NCBI GenBank assembly: GCA_964581175.1
Contig: CAZONI010000001.1
Span: forward strand, 62,001 to 126,000
DNA: 64,000 bases
Origin: B46-G9 sp964581175
Lineage (GTDB): Bacteria; Desulfobacterota; DSM-4660; Desulfatiglandales; Desulfatiglandaceae
Reading direction: 5' to 3'
This document shows, in pieces, positions 9,268 through 16,708 of this stretch (within the stretch, counting starts at the first letter, position 1; every line of letters starts with the position of its first letter). The notes below the pieces were generated by a model that saw nothing but the letters and a program-made list of their open reading frames with translations, ran no database searches and had not been told where the DNA came from. The position numbers were made by a program, and so were the translations under genes.

Positions 9268-10076
9268 GCCCCCTCCGAGCAGCTGGACGCTTCCTGCTGC
9301 TCCTTTGCTTTCTTTCCGCGCTTCTTTGGACCCAAGGATGTATTCCTCCCAAACTGCTGGGCCCTCCTTCTCAGCCTTACACCGCAGATGAAATGAATGC
9401 CATCCTGAACGAGGCAATGAATCAGGAAAATCTCGTGAAGACCCTTTTCTGTACGGGGACATTGACGTCAACACAAGGAGGGACGGAACAGGAAGCAAAC
9501 ATATCGATAGTGGGACAGAGAAGCCCTCTTCGGGTAAAAATTGAAATAACTCATCCATGGGGATCCGACATCGCCAATCTCCTTTTGGATGAAAGCCGTT
9601 TCACCCTTGTTCTTTTCCCCGAAAAGCGGGTCTTTGTGGGACCTGTGCGGAAAGGGATGCTAAAACGGTCTTTTCCCGTACCCCTTGATCCGTCAGCCGT
9701 GTGGGCCTTTGTAAGGGCATATCCGCCGATCCCGGAATACAAGAAGGCTGTCTCTCCGAAAAAGGGGATCATCAGCCTCCTTGACGAACGGAACGTCACC
9801 GTCCGGCGGCTTGACTTCAACCTATCCACCCTGAAACCGGAGACATGCTATTTTCCTGCAATCCGGACGACACAGTCATATGAGGCATTTGAAAAACATG
9901 ACTCGGTCGAATTTGCCCGGAAGGTAGTCCTGAAAGAGAGCTCTCAGGAGAGAACTCTTACTCTGCGTATCAAACACGCCCTCTTCAATCCTCACCTCCC
10001 TCCCGGCATCTTTCAAGTGAAAAAACCGGCAAATTTCACGACTGTTGATCTTTCCAAGGAAGCGCCGACCCACTAG
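9264..10076 (+). CDS. LolB/DUF4292-like outer-membrane lipoprotein
   Basis: A 270-residue protein with a lipoprotein signal peptide and lipobox-like LLWTQGCIPP. The rest is predicted beta-rich, with LolB/DUF4292-like features: an N-terminal strand containing FCTGTLTSTQ, RVKIEITHPWGSDIANLLLD and FTLVLFPEKRVFVGP. LolB-type proteins accept lipoproteins from LolA and insert them in the outer membrane; whether this one does so is inference, as similarity is only at the fold-pattern level. It overlaps the TPR lipoprotein gene by 4 bases. Its TAG stop is the first three bases of a 37-base repeat that recurs at the end of priA. Confidence 0.65.
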   Translation: MSPLRAAGRFLLLLCFLSALLWTQGCIPPKLLGPPSQPYTADEMNAILNEAMNQENLVKTLFCTGTLTSTQGGTEQEANISIVGQRSPLRVKIEITHPWGSDIANLLLDESRFTLVLFPEKRVFVGPVRKGMLKRSFPVPLDPSAVWAFVRAYPPIPEYKKAVSPKKGIISLLDERNVTVRRLDFNLSTLKPETCYFPAIRTTQSYEAFEKHDSVEFARKVVLKESSQERTLTLRIKHALFNPHLPPGIFQVKKPANFTTVDLSKEAPTH

Positions 10077-10110
10077 TTTCCATCCATAACTGGCTATTTT
10101 TCACAATCTC
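10074..10110 (+). repeat. 37-base repeat, copy 1, starting with the stop codon of the LolB-like gene
   Basis: This stretch matches the reverse complement of 16672-16708 at 36 of 37 positions by my reading. In both places the repeat begins with TAG, and that TAG is the stop codon of the adjacent gene (here the LolB-like lipoprotein, there priA). It contains an ATCCATAA core and ends in a T-rich stretch (CTATTTTTCAC). It may be the remnant tip of a small mobile element or a shared 3' end/terminator module. A short hairpin (CCTGT...ACAGG) follows near 10115-10130. Confidence 0.6.
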
Positions 10111-10160
10111 CCGCCTGTGAAGGGACAGGTCGGCGCCATTCTGCGGGACCACTCGTGCGA

Positions 10161-10522
10161 CTTAGTACTTGGATCCATAAGTTCGATGGCGTAATCTTGT
10201 AGTATTTCACCGCTCGCTTCGCTCAAGGCGCAAAGACCGCAAAGTCAACTGCCTTTTCTTTTGCCGCTGAGACGCCGGCAAAAGAAAAAAGATTCGCATT
10301 TTACCTACTCTCAAACCTATGCGCTATCCCAACTATCCCGTCTTACACTCCACATAATAAAATGCGCCTGCGACCTTCTTTGCTCCCGTGAAGGTCTCTT
10401 TTCCCTTTCCGCCGCCTCAGCGGAAAGGGAAAACATCTCTTCTTTGCGTACTTTGCGCCTTTGCGGTAAACACAACTATTCAATTCGCATATGACATCGT
10501 ATTTATGGACCCATGCACTAAG
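10161..10522 (+). repeat. Small non-coding element with terminal inverted repeats, copy 1 (MITE-like)
   Basis: A 362-base intergenic element. The left end (CTTAGTACTTGGATCCATAA...) and the reverse complement of the right end (CTTAGTGCATGGGTCCATAA...) match at about 27 of 33 positions. Inside are an outer pair of inverted CGCAAAG/CTTTGCG tracts and two strong hairpins: TTTTCTTTTGCCG with CGGCAAAAGAAAA (10254-10290) and TTTTCCCTTTCCGC with GCGGAAAGGGAAAA (10399-10433). The second copy at 23379-23689 keeps the same order of parts and orientation. No coding potential and no obvious target duplication. It fills most of the 454-base gap between the LolB-like gene and thiF. Confidence 0.75.
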
Positions 10523-10530
10523 TGAAAATC

Positions 10531-11409
10531 TCATTCCTTGAAGACTATCTCATGGAATTCAACTGTCTCAAGATCGATACGAAGCATCCTGTTTCTGAGG
10601 AGCCTCCCCCTGTTGAGGAGAATCTTGAGGACTTCCATGACTTGAAGCGTCGCCATGAGGGAAGGAGCCACCGCCGGGACGCCGAAGACTGCTTCCGGGC
10701 GTTTCTCAGACTGCCAGGCCGTTCCATCCTTTCCGTACAGGAGTTCCAGGCCGGGATCATCCGGAAATACGGACATGACCTGTCCTTCAAATCCAGCGAC
10801 CGCCCCGTGGACCATGGGGATTCCCAGATTCTTTGCTATCTCTTCAACGACGAAGCGGTCCGCCACATTGTCCAATGCGTCCACAACCACCCGGCATCCT
10901 GAAAGAATGTCTTTCCCGTTTCTGGAATCCAGGCGTACAGGATGGGCGATAACTTCTACGCCCGGATTCACAGAGCTGACAGTCGAAGCCGCTTCCATTG
11001 CCTTGTTGATCCCCATGTTCTTCATGTTTGACAGGGCCTGGCGGTTCTGGTTGGTCTCATCAAAGGCATCTCCGTCCACAACCGCGATGCAACCAACGCC
11101 TAACCTCGCCAGGAGAAGGATGACGTTGCCGCCCAGGCCGCCCGCCCCTATGACGGCAACCCGGGACTCCGCGAGTTTCAGCTGCATACCCGGAGTGACC
11201 GCTTCCCGATTTCGAAGATAGCGATACGGGATGATCCCGTGTTCGAGCGCTGCGCGGTAAACCTCCGGAAATGCTACTCCGTAACGGGAGCATATCCTTT
11301 CGACATCGTCGTCCTTGAGGATCTTTACCTCACGTCCTGCCGGATCGCTCACGATCCGGGCAGAGTTCTCAATGATCTTTTCCGGCGCGAAGGTCTTCTT
11401 CTTGTCCAT
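10531..11409 (-). CDS. ThiF/MoeB/HesA-family E1-like adenylyltransferase
   Basis: E1-like enzymes adenylate the C-terminal Gly-Gly of ubiquitin-fold sulfur carriers such as MoaD and ThiS. This 292-residue protein has an N-terminal extension of about 75 residues, then the ATP-binding VAVIGAGGLGGNVILLLARLG, the DxDxxxxxNxNRQ motif (VDGDAFDETNQNRQ), the adenylation aspartate region (VVVDALDNVADR) and GIPMVHGAVAGFEGQV. The CxxC zinc pairs and the catalytic-cysteine region typical of MoeB/ThiF are not evident. It is the last gene of a three-gene set with two ubiquitin-like proteins, divergent from aor, so activation of a carrier for tungsto/molybdopterin synthesis is the likely role. Its start overlaps the gene before it by 41 bases. 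Confidence 0.85.
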   Translation of the reverse strand: MDKKKTFAPEKIIENSARIVSDPAGREVKILKDDDVERICSRYGVAFPEVYRAALEHGIIPYRYLRNREAVTPGMQLKLAESRVAVIGAGGLGGNVILLLARLGVGCIAVVDGDAFDETNQNRQALSNMKNMGINKAMEAASTVSSVNPGVEVIAHPVRLDSRNGKDILSGCRVVVDALDNVADRFVVEEIAKNLGIPMVHGAVAGFEGQVMSVFPDDPGLELLYGKDGTAWQSEKRPEAVFGVPAVAPSLMATLQVMEVLKILLNRGRLLRNRMLRIDLETVEFHEIVFKE

Positions 11410-11755
11410 GGCTAGAGTCGTCTCTCCTCCCGCTCTTCTCTATCTCCTTTGTCTTGCGCCCTTCCCTCCATATACCCAGGAACGCCCTATAGGGGCCGGG
11501 GGTGCCATAGGGCAGGAACGCAATGCGGTCCCCGGGATGGACCGGATCATAGATATTCTGGACACATCCGTTGCGAAAAACAGCCTCCACTTCTTCCGGG
11601 GGAAGGCCCAGTTCTCCGGCCAGGTCATAGGCCGAGTTCCCATCCTCTTCAACGTGCCTTTCCAGAATATAGGGCAGCCCGTTCTCATCCAGGTACCGTC
11701 GCAATCTCCCGAACACCCGGATTTCAACGGTCTTCTCCTTCATTCCGGACTCCAT
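11369..11755 (-). CDS. Ubiquitin-fold (MoaD/ThiS-like) protein with C-terminal extension, no terminal Gly-Gly
   Basis: A 128-residue protein whose first ~90 residues follow the beta-grasp pattern of MoaD/ThiS or the Mut7-C ubiquitin domain (VEIRVFGRLRRYLDENG, then VFRNGCVQNIYDPVHPGDRI). Where MoaD ends in Gly-Gly this one reads FLPYGTPGPYRAF and continues with a charged tail of about 35 residues. It may therefore not be a conventional sulfur carrier. The ATG has GGAGG 6 bases upstream and begins 2 bases after the stop of the canonical MoaD-like gene; its 3' end overlaps thiF by 41 bases. The fold call is moderate; the function is unknown. Confidence 0.65.
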   Translation of the reverse strand: MESGMKEKTVEIRVFGRLRRYLDENGLPYILERHVEEDGNSAYDLAGELGLPPEEVEAVFRNGCVQNIYDPVHPGDRIAFLPYGTPGPYRAFLGIWREGRKTKEIEKSGRRDDSSHGQEEDLRAGKDH

Positions 11756-11757
11756 GC

Positions 11758-11997
11758 TTAACCTCCTCCAACAGGGGGGAAAAGGGCCACCCGGTCATCT
11801 TCCCCCACGTGAGCATCCATTTCGGCCCTTTTCCCATTTATCATGACGATCTTCACTGTTTCAGCGGGGATGTCCAGTTCCTTGCAAAGATCTCTCACGC
11901 GGATGGGGCGGTCCAAGGCCCTCTCAATACCCGCGAGCGGATCGTAACGCGGCGCATATTTTCTTAATGATGAGCTGAGAAATATCTTGACGGCCAT
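11758..11997 (-). CDS. MoaD/ThiS-family sulfur-carrier protein ending in Gly-Gly
   Basis: A 79-residue beta-grasp protein ending PPVGGG, the di-glycine tail adenylated and thiocarboxylated by E1-like enzymes. The NGKRAEMDAHVGEDDRVALF segment is characteristic of MoaD. MoaD-type carriers supply sulfur for the dithiolene of molybdopterin, and copies next to aor genes are thought to serve the tungsten cofactor. I start at the ATG encoding MAVKIF, which has GAGGGG just upstream; a GTG four codons earlier is possible. First gene of the carrier/carrier-like/E1 set, divergent from aor across a 218-base promoter region. Confidence 0.85.
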   Translation of the reverse strand: MAVKIFLSSSLRKYAPRYDPLAGIERALDRPIRVRDLCKELDIPAETVKIVMINGKRAEMDAHVGEDDRVALFPPVGGG

Positions 11998-12075
11998 AAG
12001 ACCCCTCACTTCGGTGTGATATCTGTTATTATTCCTGTCCTGCAGGTGAGTGTCAATAACATAGTCAGAGCCCTG

Positions 12076-12095
12076 TTATGTCAAAATTGACCTAA
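12076..12095. promoter_or_regulatory. Candidate palindromic operator between the MoaD-like gene and aor
   Basis: The sequence TTATGTCAAAATTGACCTAA is a near-perfect palindrome (GTCAA/TTGAC core with flanking TTA/TAA). A second inverted pair, TGTTATT at 12024-12030 and AATAACA at 12055-12061, lies beside it. Both sit in the divergent intergenic region, where a shared regulator of aor and its cofactor genes would bind. I cannot place a convincing -35/-10 pair. Regulator identity is unknown. Confidence 0.4.
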
Positions 12096-12215
12096 CCTAT
12101 TGAATATTTGTTGAAAAACGTCTTGAAAGCCCCCCTATTTTGTGCAATCATAATAGAGAAGCGAAAACGCAAGGATAGAAGAATCACCATCATCCGTCAT
12201 CGGAAGGAGGCTGCT

Positions 12216-13946
12216 ATGTTCAAAATCATTCGGGTCAATATGTCGGATCTTTCGGTCAAGAGTGAAAAAATTCCCGAGGTCTACCAGGGACTTGGTGGAA
12301 GAGGCCTCACTTCGGCCATCGTGGCCAACGAAGTGGATCCCCTGTGCTCTCCCATAGGCCCCAACAATAAACTCGTTTTCGCCCCGGGTCTCCTGGGGGG
12401 TACCAATTGCGCCAATTCCGGCCGCATTTCCGTGGGGGGCAAGAGCCCGCTTACGGGAGGCATCAAAGAGGCCAATTCCGGCGGCCAGGCCGGCGGGTAT
12501 CTATCGAGGCTCGGCATTGCCGCAATCGTGATTGAAGGAATGGCCGAACAGGGGAAACTCTACAAGCTCTATGTGGGTAAGGACAAGTATGAACTGACCG
12601 AGGCAGATGATCTCAAGGGATTGGGCAACTATGCCACGGTCGACAAATTGAAGGGCACATTTGGTGAAAAGGCCGGGTTCGTCTCTATCGGCCAGGTTGG
12701 GGAAATGAAGCTTCCTGCCGCCAGCGTCGCCTTTACAGACCGGGAAGTCAGACCCACACGGCACGCGGGGCGCGGTGGTCTCGGCGCCGTCATGGGGTCC
12801 AAGGGACTCAAGGCCATCGTTATTGATCCCGCCGGAGGTGAACCGGCTCCTCTGATGGACAAAGAGGCATTCAAAGCTGCTGCCAAACGATTTGCCAAGG
12901 CATTGCAGGAGCACCCGGTCACCAGCCAAGGCCTCACCAACTACGGGACGGAAATCCTCATCAACATCGTCAATGAGGCCGGCGCCCTGCCCACCCGCAA
13001 CTTCAGCTCCGGCCGCTTCAAGAATGCGGACAACGTAAGCGGGGAAACCCTGAACAAAATCACCCTTGAACGGAAGGGGAATCCGTCCCATGGTTGCATG
13101 TCCGGCTGCATCATCCGCTGCTCCGGCGACTACCTGGACAAGAACGGGGAATATTTCTCAAAATGGCCCGAATACGAGACGGTCTGGGCCTGGGGGCCCA
13201 ACTGCGAAATCGATGACCTGGATGCCATTGCCAGGATGGACCGGGCATGTGACGACTTTGGACTGGACACTATCGAGACGGGAAATGCCATTGCGGTGGC
13301 CATGGAAGGGGGCGTGAAACCATTCGGAGACGCAGCGGGCGCGGAAGAACTCCTTGCCGAAATAGGAAAAGGAACCCCCATGGGCCGTATCCTGGGATCC
13401 GGCGCTGCAGTAGTGGGAAAGACTTTCGGAGTAAGAAGGGTCCCGGTGGTCAAGAACCAGGCATTGCCTGCCTATGACCCGCGGGCGGTGAAGGGTGTCG
13501 GTGTCACGTATGCCACGTCAACCATGGGTGCGGATCACACAGCAGGATATGCGGTCACGGCCAATCTCCTGAACGCGGGCGGCAGCGTGGACCCCCTGAA
13601 GGCTGAGGGACAGGTGAAACTGTCCAAGAGTCTGCAGGTAGCTACCGCTTTCATTGACACCGCCGGGCTCTGCCTGTTCGTGGCCTTCCCGGTCCTGGAC
13701 ATACCGGATGCACTGACAGCCATTGTGGATATGGTCAATGCCAAGTACGAGCTCTCCCTGACGACAGATGATGTAACCGCCCTTGGTCAACGTGTTCTCA
13801 AGATAGAAAGAGATTTTAATGCGAAGGCGGGATTTACCGCGGCGGATGACCGGCTGCCGGAATTCTTTCGCCAGGAGAAGCTCCCGCCGCATGACGTGGT
13901 GTTTGACATCCCCGATGAGGAACTGGATACGGTCTTCAATTTTTAA
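12216..13946 (+). CDS. aor: Tungsten-dependent aldehyde:ferredoxin oxidoreductase (AOR family)
   Basis: AOR enzymes oxidise aldehydes to acids, or reduce acids, with ferredoxin, using a bis-tungstopterin and one [4Fe-4S] cluster. This 576-residue protein has the N-terminal GGRGLTSAI and APGLLGGTNCANSGRISVG cofactor-binding stretch, the [4Fe-4S] ligands in HGCMSGCIIRC with a fourth cysteine later in DTAGLC, and typical AOR motifs such as RHAGRGGLGAVMGSKGLKA. AAGGAGG lies 5 bases before the ATG. The divergent MoaD-like/E1 genes fit cofactor supply. Substrate cannot be read from sequence. A terminator-like hairpin follows the gene. Confidence 0.94.
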   Translation: MFKIIRVNMSDLSVKSEKIPEVYQGLGGRGLTSAIVANEVDPLCSPIGPNNKLVFAPGLLGGTNCANSGRISVGGKSPLTGGIKEANSGGQAGGYLSRLGIAAIVIEGMAEQGKLYKLYVGKDKYELTEADDLKGLGNYATVDKLKGTFGEKAGFVSIGQVGEMKLPAASVAFTDREVRPTRHAGRGGLGAVMGSKGLKAIVIDPAGGEPAPLMDKEAFKAAAKRFAKALQEHPVTSQGLTNYGTEILINIVNEAGALPTRNFSSGRFKNADNVSGETLNKITLERKGNPSHGCMSGCIIRCSGDYLDKNGEYFSKWPEYETVWAWGPNCEIDDLDAIARMDRACDDFGLDTIETGNAIAVAMEGGVKPFGDAAGAEELLAEIGKGTPMGRILGSGAAVVGKTFGVRRVPVVKNQALPAYDPRAVKGVGVTYATSTMGADHTAGYAVTANLLNAGGSVDPLKAEGQVKLSKSLQVATAFIDTAGLCLFVAFPVLDIPDALTAIVDMVNAKYELSLTTDDVTALGQRVLKIERDFNAKAGFTAADDRLPEFFRQEKLPPHDVVFDIPDEELDTVFNF

Positions 13947-13960
13947 GCCATATTCCCTCG

Positions 13961-13998
13961 TTTCCCCTGCCCCTGAAGTCTAAAGGGTGCAGGGGAAA
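13961..13998. terminator. Bidirectional terminator-like hairpin between aor and the amidohydrolase gene
   Basis: TTTCCCCTGC at 13961-13970 pairs perfectly with GCAGGGGAAA at 13989-13998, with a shorter inner pairing (CCCT/AGGG). It starts 15 bases after the aor stop and lies between convergent genes. The A/T ends of the stem would give a U-rich tail in either direction, so termination from both sides is plausible. Confidence 0.6.
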
Positions 13999-14085
13999 TA
14001 CAACAAGAACCAGGACCGGCCTTCGTGGACAAATTCACTGATGGGCCTTGGCTTGGGGGGGGGGTGATTCCCTGTCGCAATTTCC

Positions 14086-14931
14086 TTATTCGTCAAGTCC
14101 CAGTAAATCGGCCGCATTTCCCCCTGCCACCCTGTCCCGTTCGTATGGAGACAGCCCTGCCCCCTCCATCTCCTGCAAATACCTTGAGGGGCTCAACAGT
14201 GGGTAATCGCTTCCAAGGAGTATCTTCCCGAAGCCCACAATGTCTCCGACCGTGCGATAAATCCGGGGCTCATAGAGATACGGGGATGCCGCCGTATCGA
14301 ACCAGACATTGTTGAGTGCTTCTTTCACCTCCCTTTTCATGAGGGCAAAAAAGGGGAGTCCGCCACCCCAGTGGGCAAGAACAATTCTATTTGCGGGATA
14401 CCTTTTGATAAAATCAAAAATCTGCCCGAGTGTCATGGGTGTTTTCCCGGGATACTGGTGACCCACGGGCTCATTCGTGTGCATGAGCGCGACGGCGCCG
14501 GAATCACGGACGATTGCCATCACCTCTTCCAATGTTCCAGCCACTGCCGCCGTAAGGCCGTCGCCGTATACTGCCAACTCTCCAACGCCGGCAAGCCCGG
14601 CTTTGAGGCACCGCTCAGTCTCTCTGGCCGCTTCCTGCAAAAACGGCGAAAAACAGCACAGGCCGACAAGCCGATCCGGATGCCTCTCAACCGCCTCCAG
14701 CACATAATCGTTGTGCCGGCTTGCAAGTTCGCCGTTCTGCCAGGGAAATCCGAAAATAACCGACTTGTCGATTCCGGCCTCATCCATGTGACACAACAGC
14801 TCCGTCACACCGACCATTCTTGCGCGGGGAGAATCATAGAGCATCTTGAATGCCGGCTCTCCGGCGAAATATTTCGAGCGGTCCTGCCTGAAAGGAGGGG
14901 GGAAAACGTGGGTATGAAAGTCTATTCTCAT
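14086..14931 (-). CDS. Amidohydrolase-2 family metal-dependent hydrolase/decarboxylase
   Basis: A TIM-barrel amidohydrolase of 281 residues. Metal-site features are visible: N-terminal DFHTHVF (HxH), ALMHTNEP, IVLAHWGGG, and the C-terminal aspartate in KILLGSDYPL. Members hydrolyse or decarboxylate cyclic and aromatic acids; the 2-amino-3-carboxymuconate semialdehyde decarboxylase-like branch is the closest general type, but the substrate is not deducible here. Its ATG overlaps the stop of the TlpA-like gene by four bases (ATGA), so the two are translationally coupled. A G10 tract lies just beyond its 3' end at 14055-14064. Confidence 0.82.
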   Translation of the reverse strand: MRIDFHTHVFPPPFRQDRSKYFAGEPAFKMLYDSPRARMVGVTELLCHMDEAGIDKSVIFGFPWQNGELASRHNDYVLEAVERHPDRLVGLCCFSPFLQEAARETERCLKAGLAGVGELAVYGDGLTAAVAGTLEEVMAIVRDSGAVALMHTNEPVGHQYPGKTPMTLGQIFDFIKRYPANRIVLAHWGGGLPFFALMKREVKEALNNVWFDTAASPYLYEPRIYRTVGDIVGFGKILLGSDYPLLSPSRYLQEMEGAGLSPYERDRVAGGNAADLLGLDE

Positions 14932-15443
14932 TGCAACAGTGATTCGATGGATTTCTTGAGGACTCCTTGGCGATATCCAATAACCTTGTTTCGTATTTTT
15001 CCCTCACGGTCAATGAGAAACATGGTGGGAATCGCAGGGTTCTCAGTGCCGAAGTAGTCTTTCATGATCTTGTCATCATACCGCAGCACCGTGTAATTCA
15101 TATCGAATTTTTGCATGAATGCCTTCAGAAAAAGATCCGAGGCCTCCACGGGATCATCAAGGGAGATCCCAATGACAACAAGGCCCTGGTCCCGAAATTC
15201 CTTCTGCAAACCAATAAGTTCAGGAATGGACATGCGGCAAGGGGGGCACCAGGTCGCCCAGAAATCGAGAACAACAATTTGCCCCTTGAACTGCGAAAGC
15301 GATACATCCTTTCCGTTCACGTCTTTCAGGCTGAAATCGGGAGCCTTCTGCAAGGCGTCCACCTTGCTCTGGCATCCGAAATTGAGGGCTGCCAAGGCAA
15401 AGATTGCCCAGCCCACATACAATACCAACTTTCTCGGTCTCAT
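14928..15443 (-). CDS. TlpA/ResA-family thiol-disulfide oxidoreductase lipoprotein
   Basis: A 171-residue thioredoxin-fold protein with a lipoprotein signal (AALNFGCQS) and the redox motif WCPPC within VLDFWATWCPPCRMSIPEL. The KAPDFSLKDVNGKDVSLSQF start is typical of the AhpC/TSA-Redoxin branch that includes TlpA and ResA. It probably reduces disulfides or supports cytochrome maturation outside the cytoplasm. An in-frame upstream extension is possible, but AGGAG lies 6 bases before the ATG chosen here, and this start gives a clean signal peptide. Coupled to the amidohydrolase gene. Confidence 0.87.
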   Translation of the reverse strand: MRPRKLVLYVGWAIFALAALNFGCQSKVDALQKAPDFSLKDVNGKDVSLSQFKGQIVVLDFWATWCPPCRMSIPELIGLQKEFRDQGLVVIGISLDDPVEASDLFLKAFMQKFDMNYTVLRYDDKIMKDYFGTENPAIPTMFLIDREGKIRNKVIGYRQGVLKKSIESLLQ

Positions 15444-15623
15444 CGTTACTCCTGGTTTCACTGGCGCCTTCGAGCGAATGAATCCGGTGAAGCTCATAAC
15501 TCCTCAGGCTCAGAAGCCGGAACGGTCCTCTCGCCGGATCCCGGCCCCGGAATACCGGGCAGCTAAAAAGGCCTTTTATTTTTATCCCATCTTTATATAA
15601 TAACGCAAGGGATTTTGCAGACA

Positions 15624-16580
15624 ATGCAACAGAAGAGCGCCATACTATTCTTACTTACCACTTTTTCGTGTATCACGGCGGCGATGCTCTCATCTTCTCT
15701 GGCTGCGGAAAAGGCGGATATCCGCCATTCGGTTATTGCCGGAACCTGGTACCCGGGAGACCCGCATGATCTCTCCGTCAATCTCGACAAATACCTGTCC
15801 GGCTCCCGGAGAGTTCGGCTGGGAGGAACCCTTCGTGCCATCATTGTGCCGCATGCGGGATACAGGTACTCCGGTGCAGTTGCAGCTCGTGCATATCGAC
15901 AGCTCGAGGGATCCGGAGTTACCACGGTCATCCTCGTTGGACCCAGCCACTATCTGGCCTTCGATGGAGTTTCCGTCAACCTTCAAACCGCCTATGAAAC
16001 ACCGCTGGGGTCCGTTCCTGTGGACCAGTCCCTTGCAAGAAAGATCATCGATTCACAAGCTGATTTTCGATGGATCAGACAGGCCCATGCCAGGGAACAT
16101 TCCCTGGAGATCCAACTCCCCTTTCTCCAGATAGTCTTGGGAAATTTTCAGATTGTCCCGGTAATCATGGGAACACAGGATTTTTCCACCGCAGAAAGGT
16201 TAGCACACACCCTGACGGCCCTGGTACACGGAAGGAAAGACATCCTCCTCCTCGCCTCCAGCGATCTTTCCCATTACCATACCTCGCGCAGAGCCGGTGT
16301 CCTCGATTCCTGCTTTGCCTCCCATGTGCTCACCCTTGACGCAAAGGGGCTTGCCCGGGATCTGGCTGCAGGGAAGACCGAGGCATGCGGGGGCGGCCCT
16401 GTTATGTGCATACTTCTCACGGCAAAACTGCTGGGAGCAAAGAACGCTTTGATCCTGGGCCGGGCCGATTCAGGCGAGGCCACCGGAGACAGAAGCAGCG
16501 TGGTTGGCTATCTCTCCGCCGCACTCGTCACCCCTGCGGCAAACCACCCGGCCACCAGCGAGTTTCCGATCCAGAAATGA
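15624..16580 (+). CDS. amrB: Exported MEMO-family protein (AmmeMemoRadiSam system protein B-like)
   Basis: A protein of about 318 residues with a signal peptide (SAILFLLTTFSCITAAML..SSLAA) followed by a MEMO domain: AGTWYPGDP, VPHAGYRYSG, LVGPSHYLAFDG, REHSLEIQLPFL and ASSDLSHYH. These histidines and the aspartate correspond to the metal-binding site of the family. AmrB is usually found with AmrA and a radical SAM protein; neither is next to this gene, and the export signal is unusual against cytoplasmic members. A TTG three codons upstream is an alternative start. Function unknown; the family call is firm. Confidence 0.85.
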   Translation: MQQKSAILFLLTTFSCITAAMLSSSLAAEKADIRHSVIAGTWYPGDPHDLSVNLDKYLSGSRRVRLGGTLRAIIVPHAGYRYSGAVAARAYRQLEGSGVTTVILVGPSHYLAFDGVSVNLQTAYETPLGSVPVDQSLARKIIDSQADFRWIRQAHAREHSLEIQLPFLQIVLGNFQIVPVIMGTQDFSTAERLAHTLTALVHGRKDILLLASSDLSHYHTSRRAGVLDSCFASHVLTLDAKGLARDLAAGKTEACGGGPVMCILLTAKLLGAKNALILGRADSGEATGDRSSVVGYLSAALVTPAANHPATSEFPIQK

Positions 16581-16623
16581 GATATTTTTTTACAAGATCA
16601 AGGAAGTCAAGGGATTACGCGGA

Positions 16624-16644
16624 GGCGTACTATAATAGTACGCC
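16624..16644. repeat. Perfect palindrome between convergent genes
   Basis: GGCGTACTAT and ATAGTACGCC form a perfect 10-base inverted repeat around one central A. It lies in the 125-base gap between the convergent amrB and priA genes, beside tracts such as GGATTACGCGG and CAGATTGACGCAGAG that resemble intergenic repeats common in related genomes. It has no adjacent T-tract, so a terminator role is unproven. Confidence 0.5.
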
Positions 16645-16671
16645 GCACAAGTGATCTCGCAGATTGACGCA

Positions 16672-16708
16672 GAGATTGTGAAAAATAGCCATTTATGGAT
16701 GGAAACTA
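16672..16708 (-). repeat. 37-base repeat, copy 2, supplying the stop codon of priA
   Basis: Read on the minus strand this begins TAGTTTCCATCCATAAATGG and matches 10074-10110 at 36 of 37 positions. The TAG is the priA stop codon. As RNA the CCAU-AA-AUGG core could form a small hairpin followed by CUAUUUUU, a weak terminator-like arrangement. The tip also resembles the ends of the inverted-repeat elements at 10161 and 23379. Confidence 0.6.

Noticed and set aside
10261..10494. Open frame inside the first inverted-repeat element
   Set aside because: It reads through both hairpins and is not kept in the second copy.
12108..12215. N-terminal extension of aor from an upstream TTG
   Set aside because: The extension is basic and unlike AOR, while AAGGAGG sits 5 bases before the ATG at 12216.
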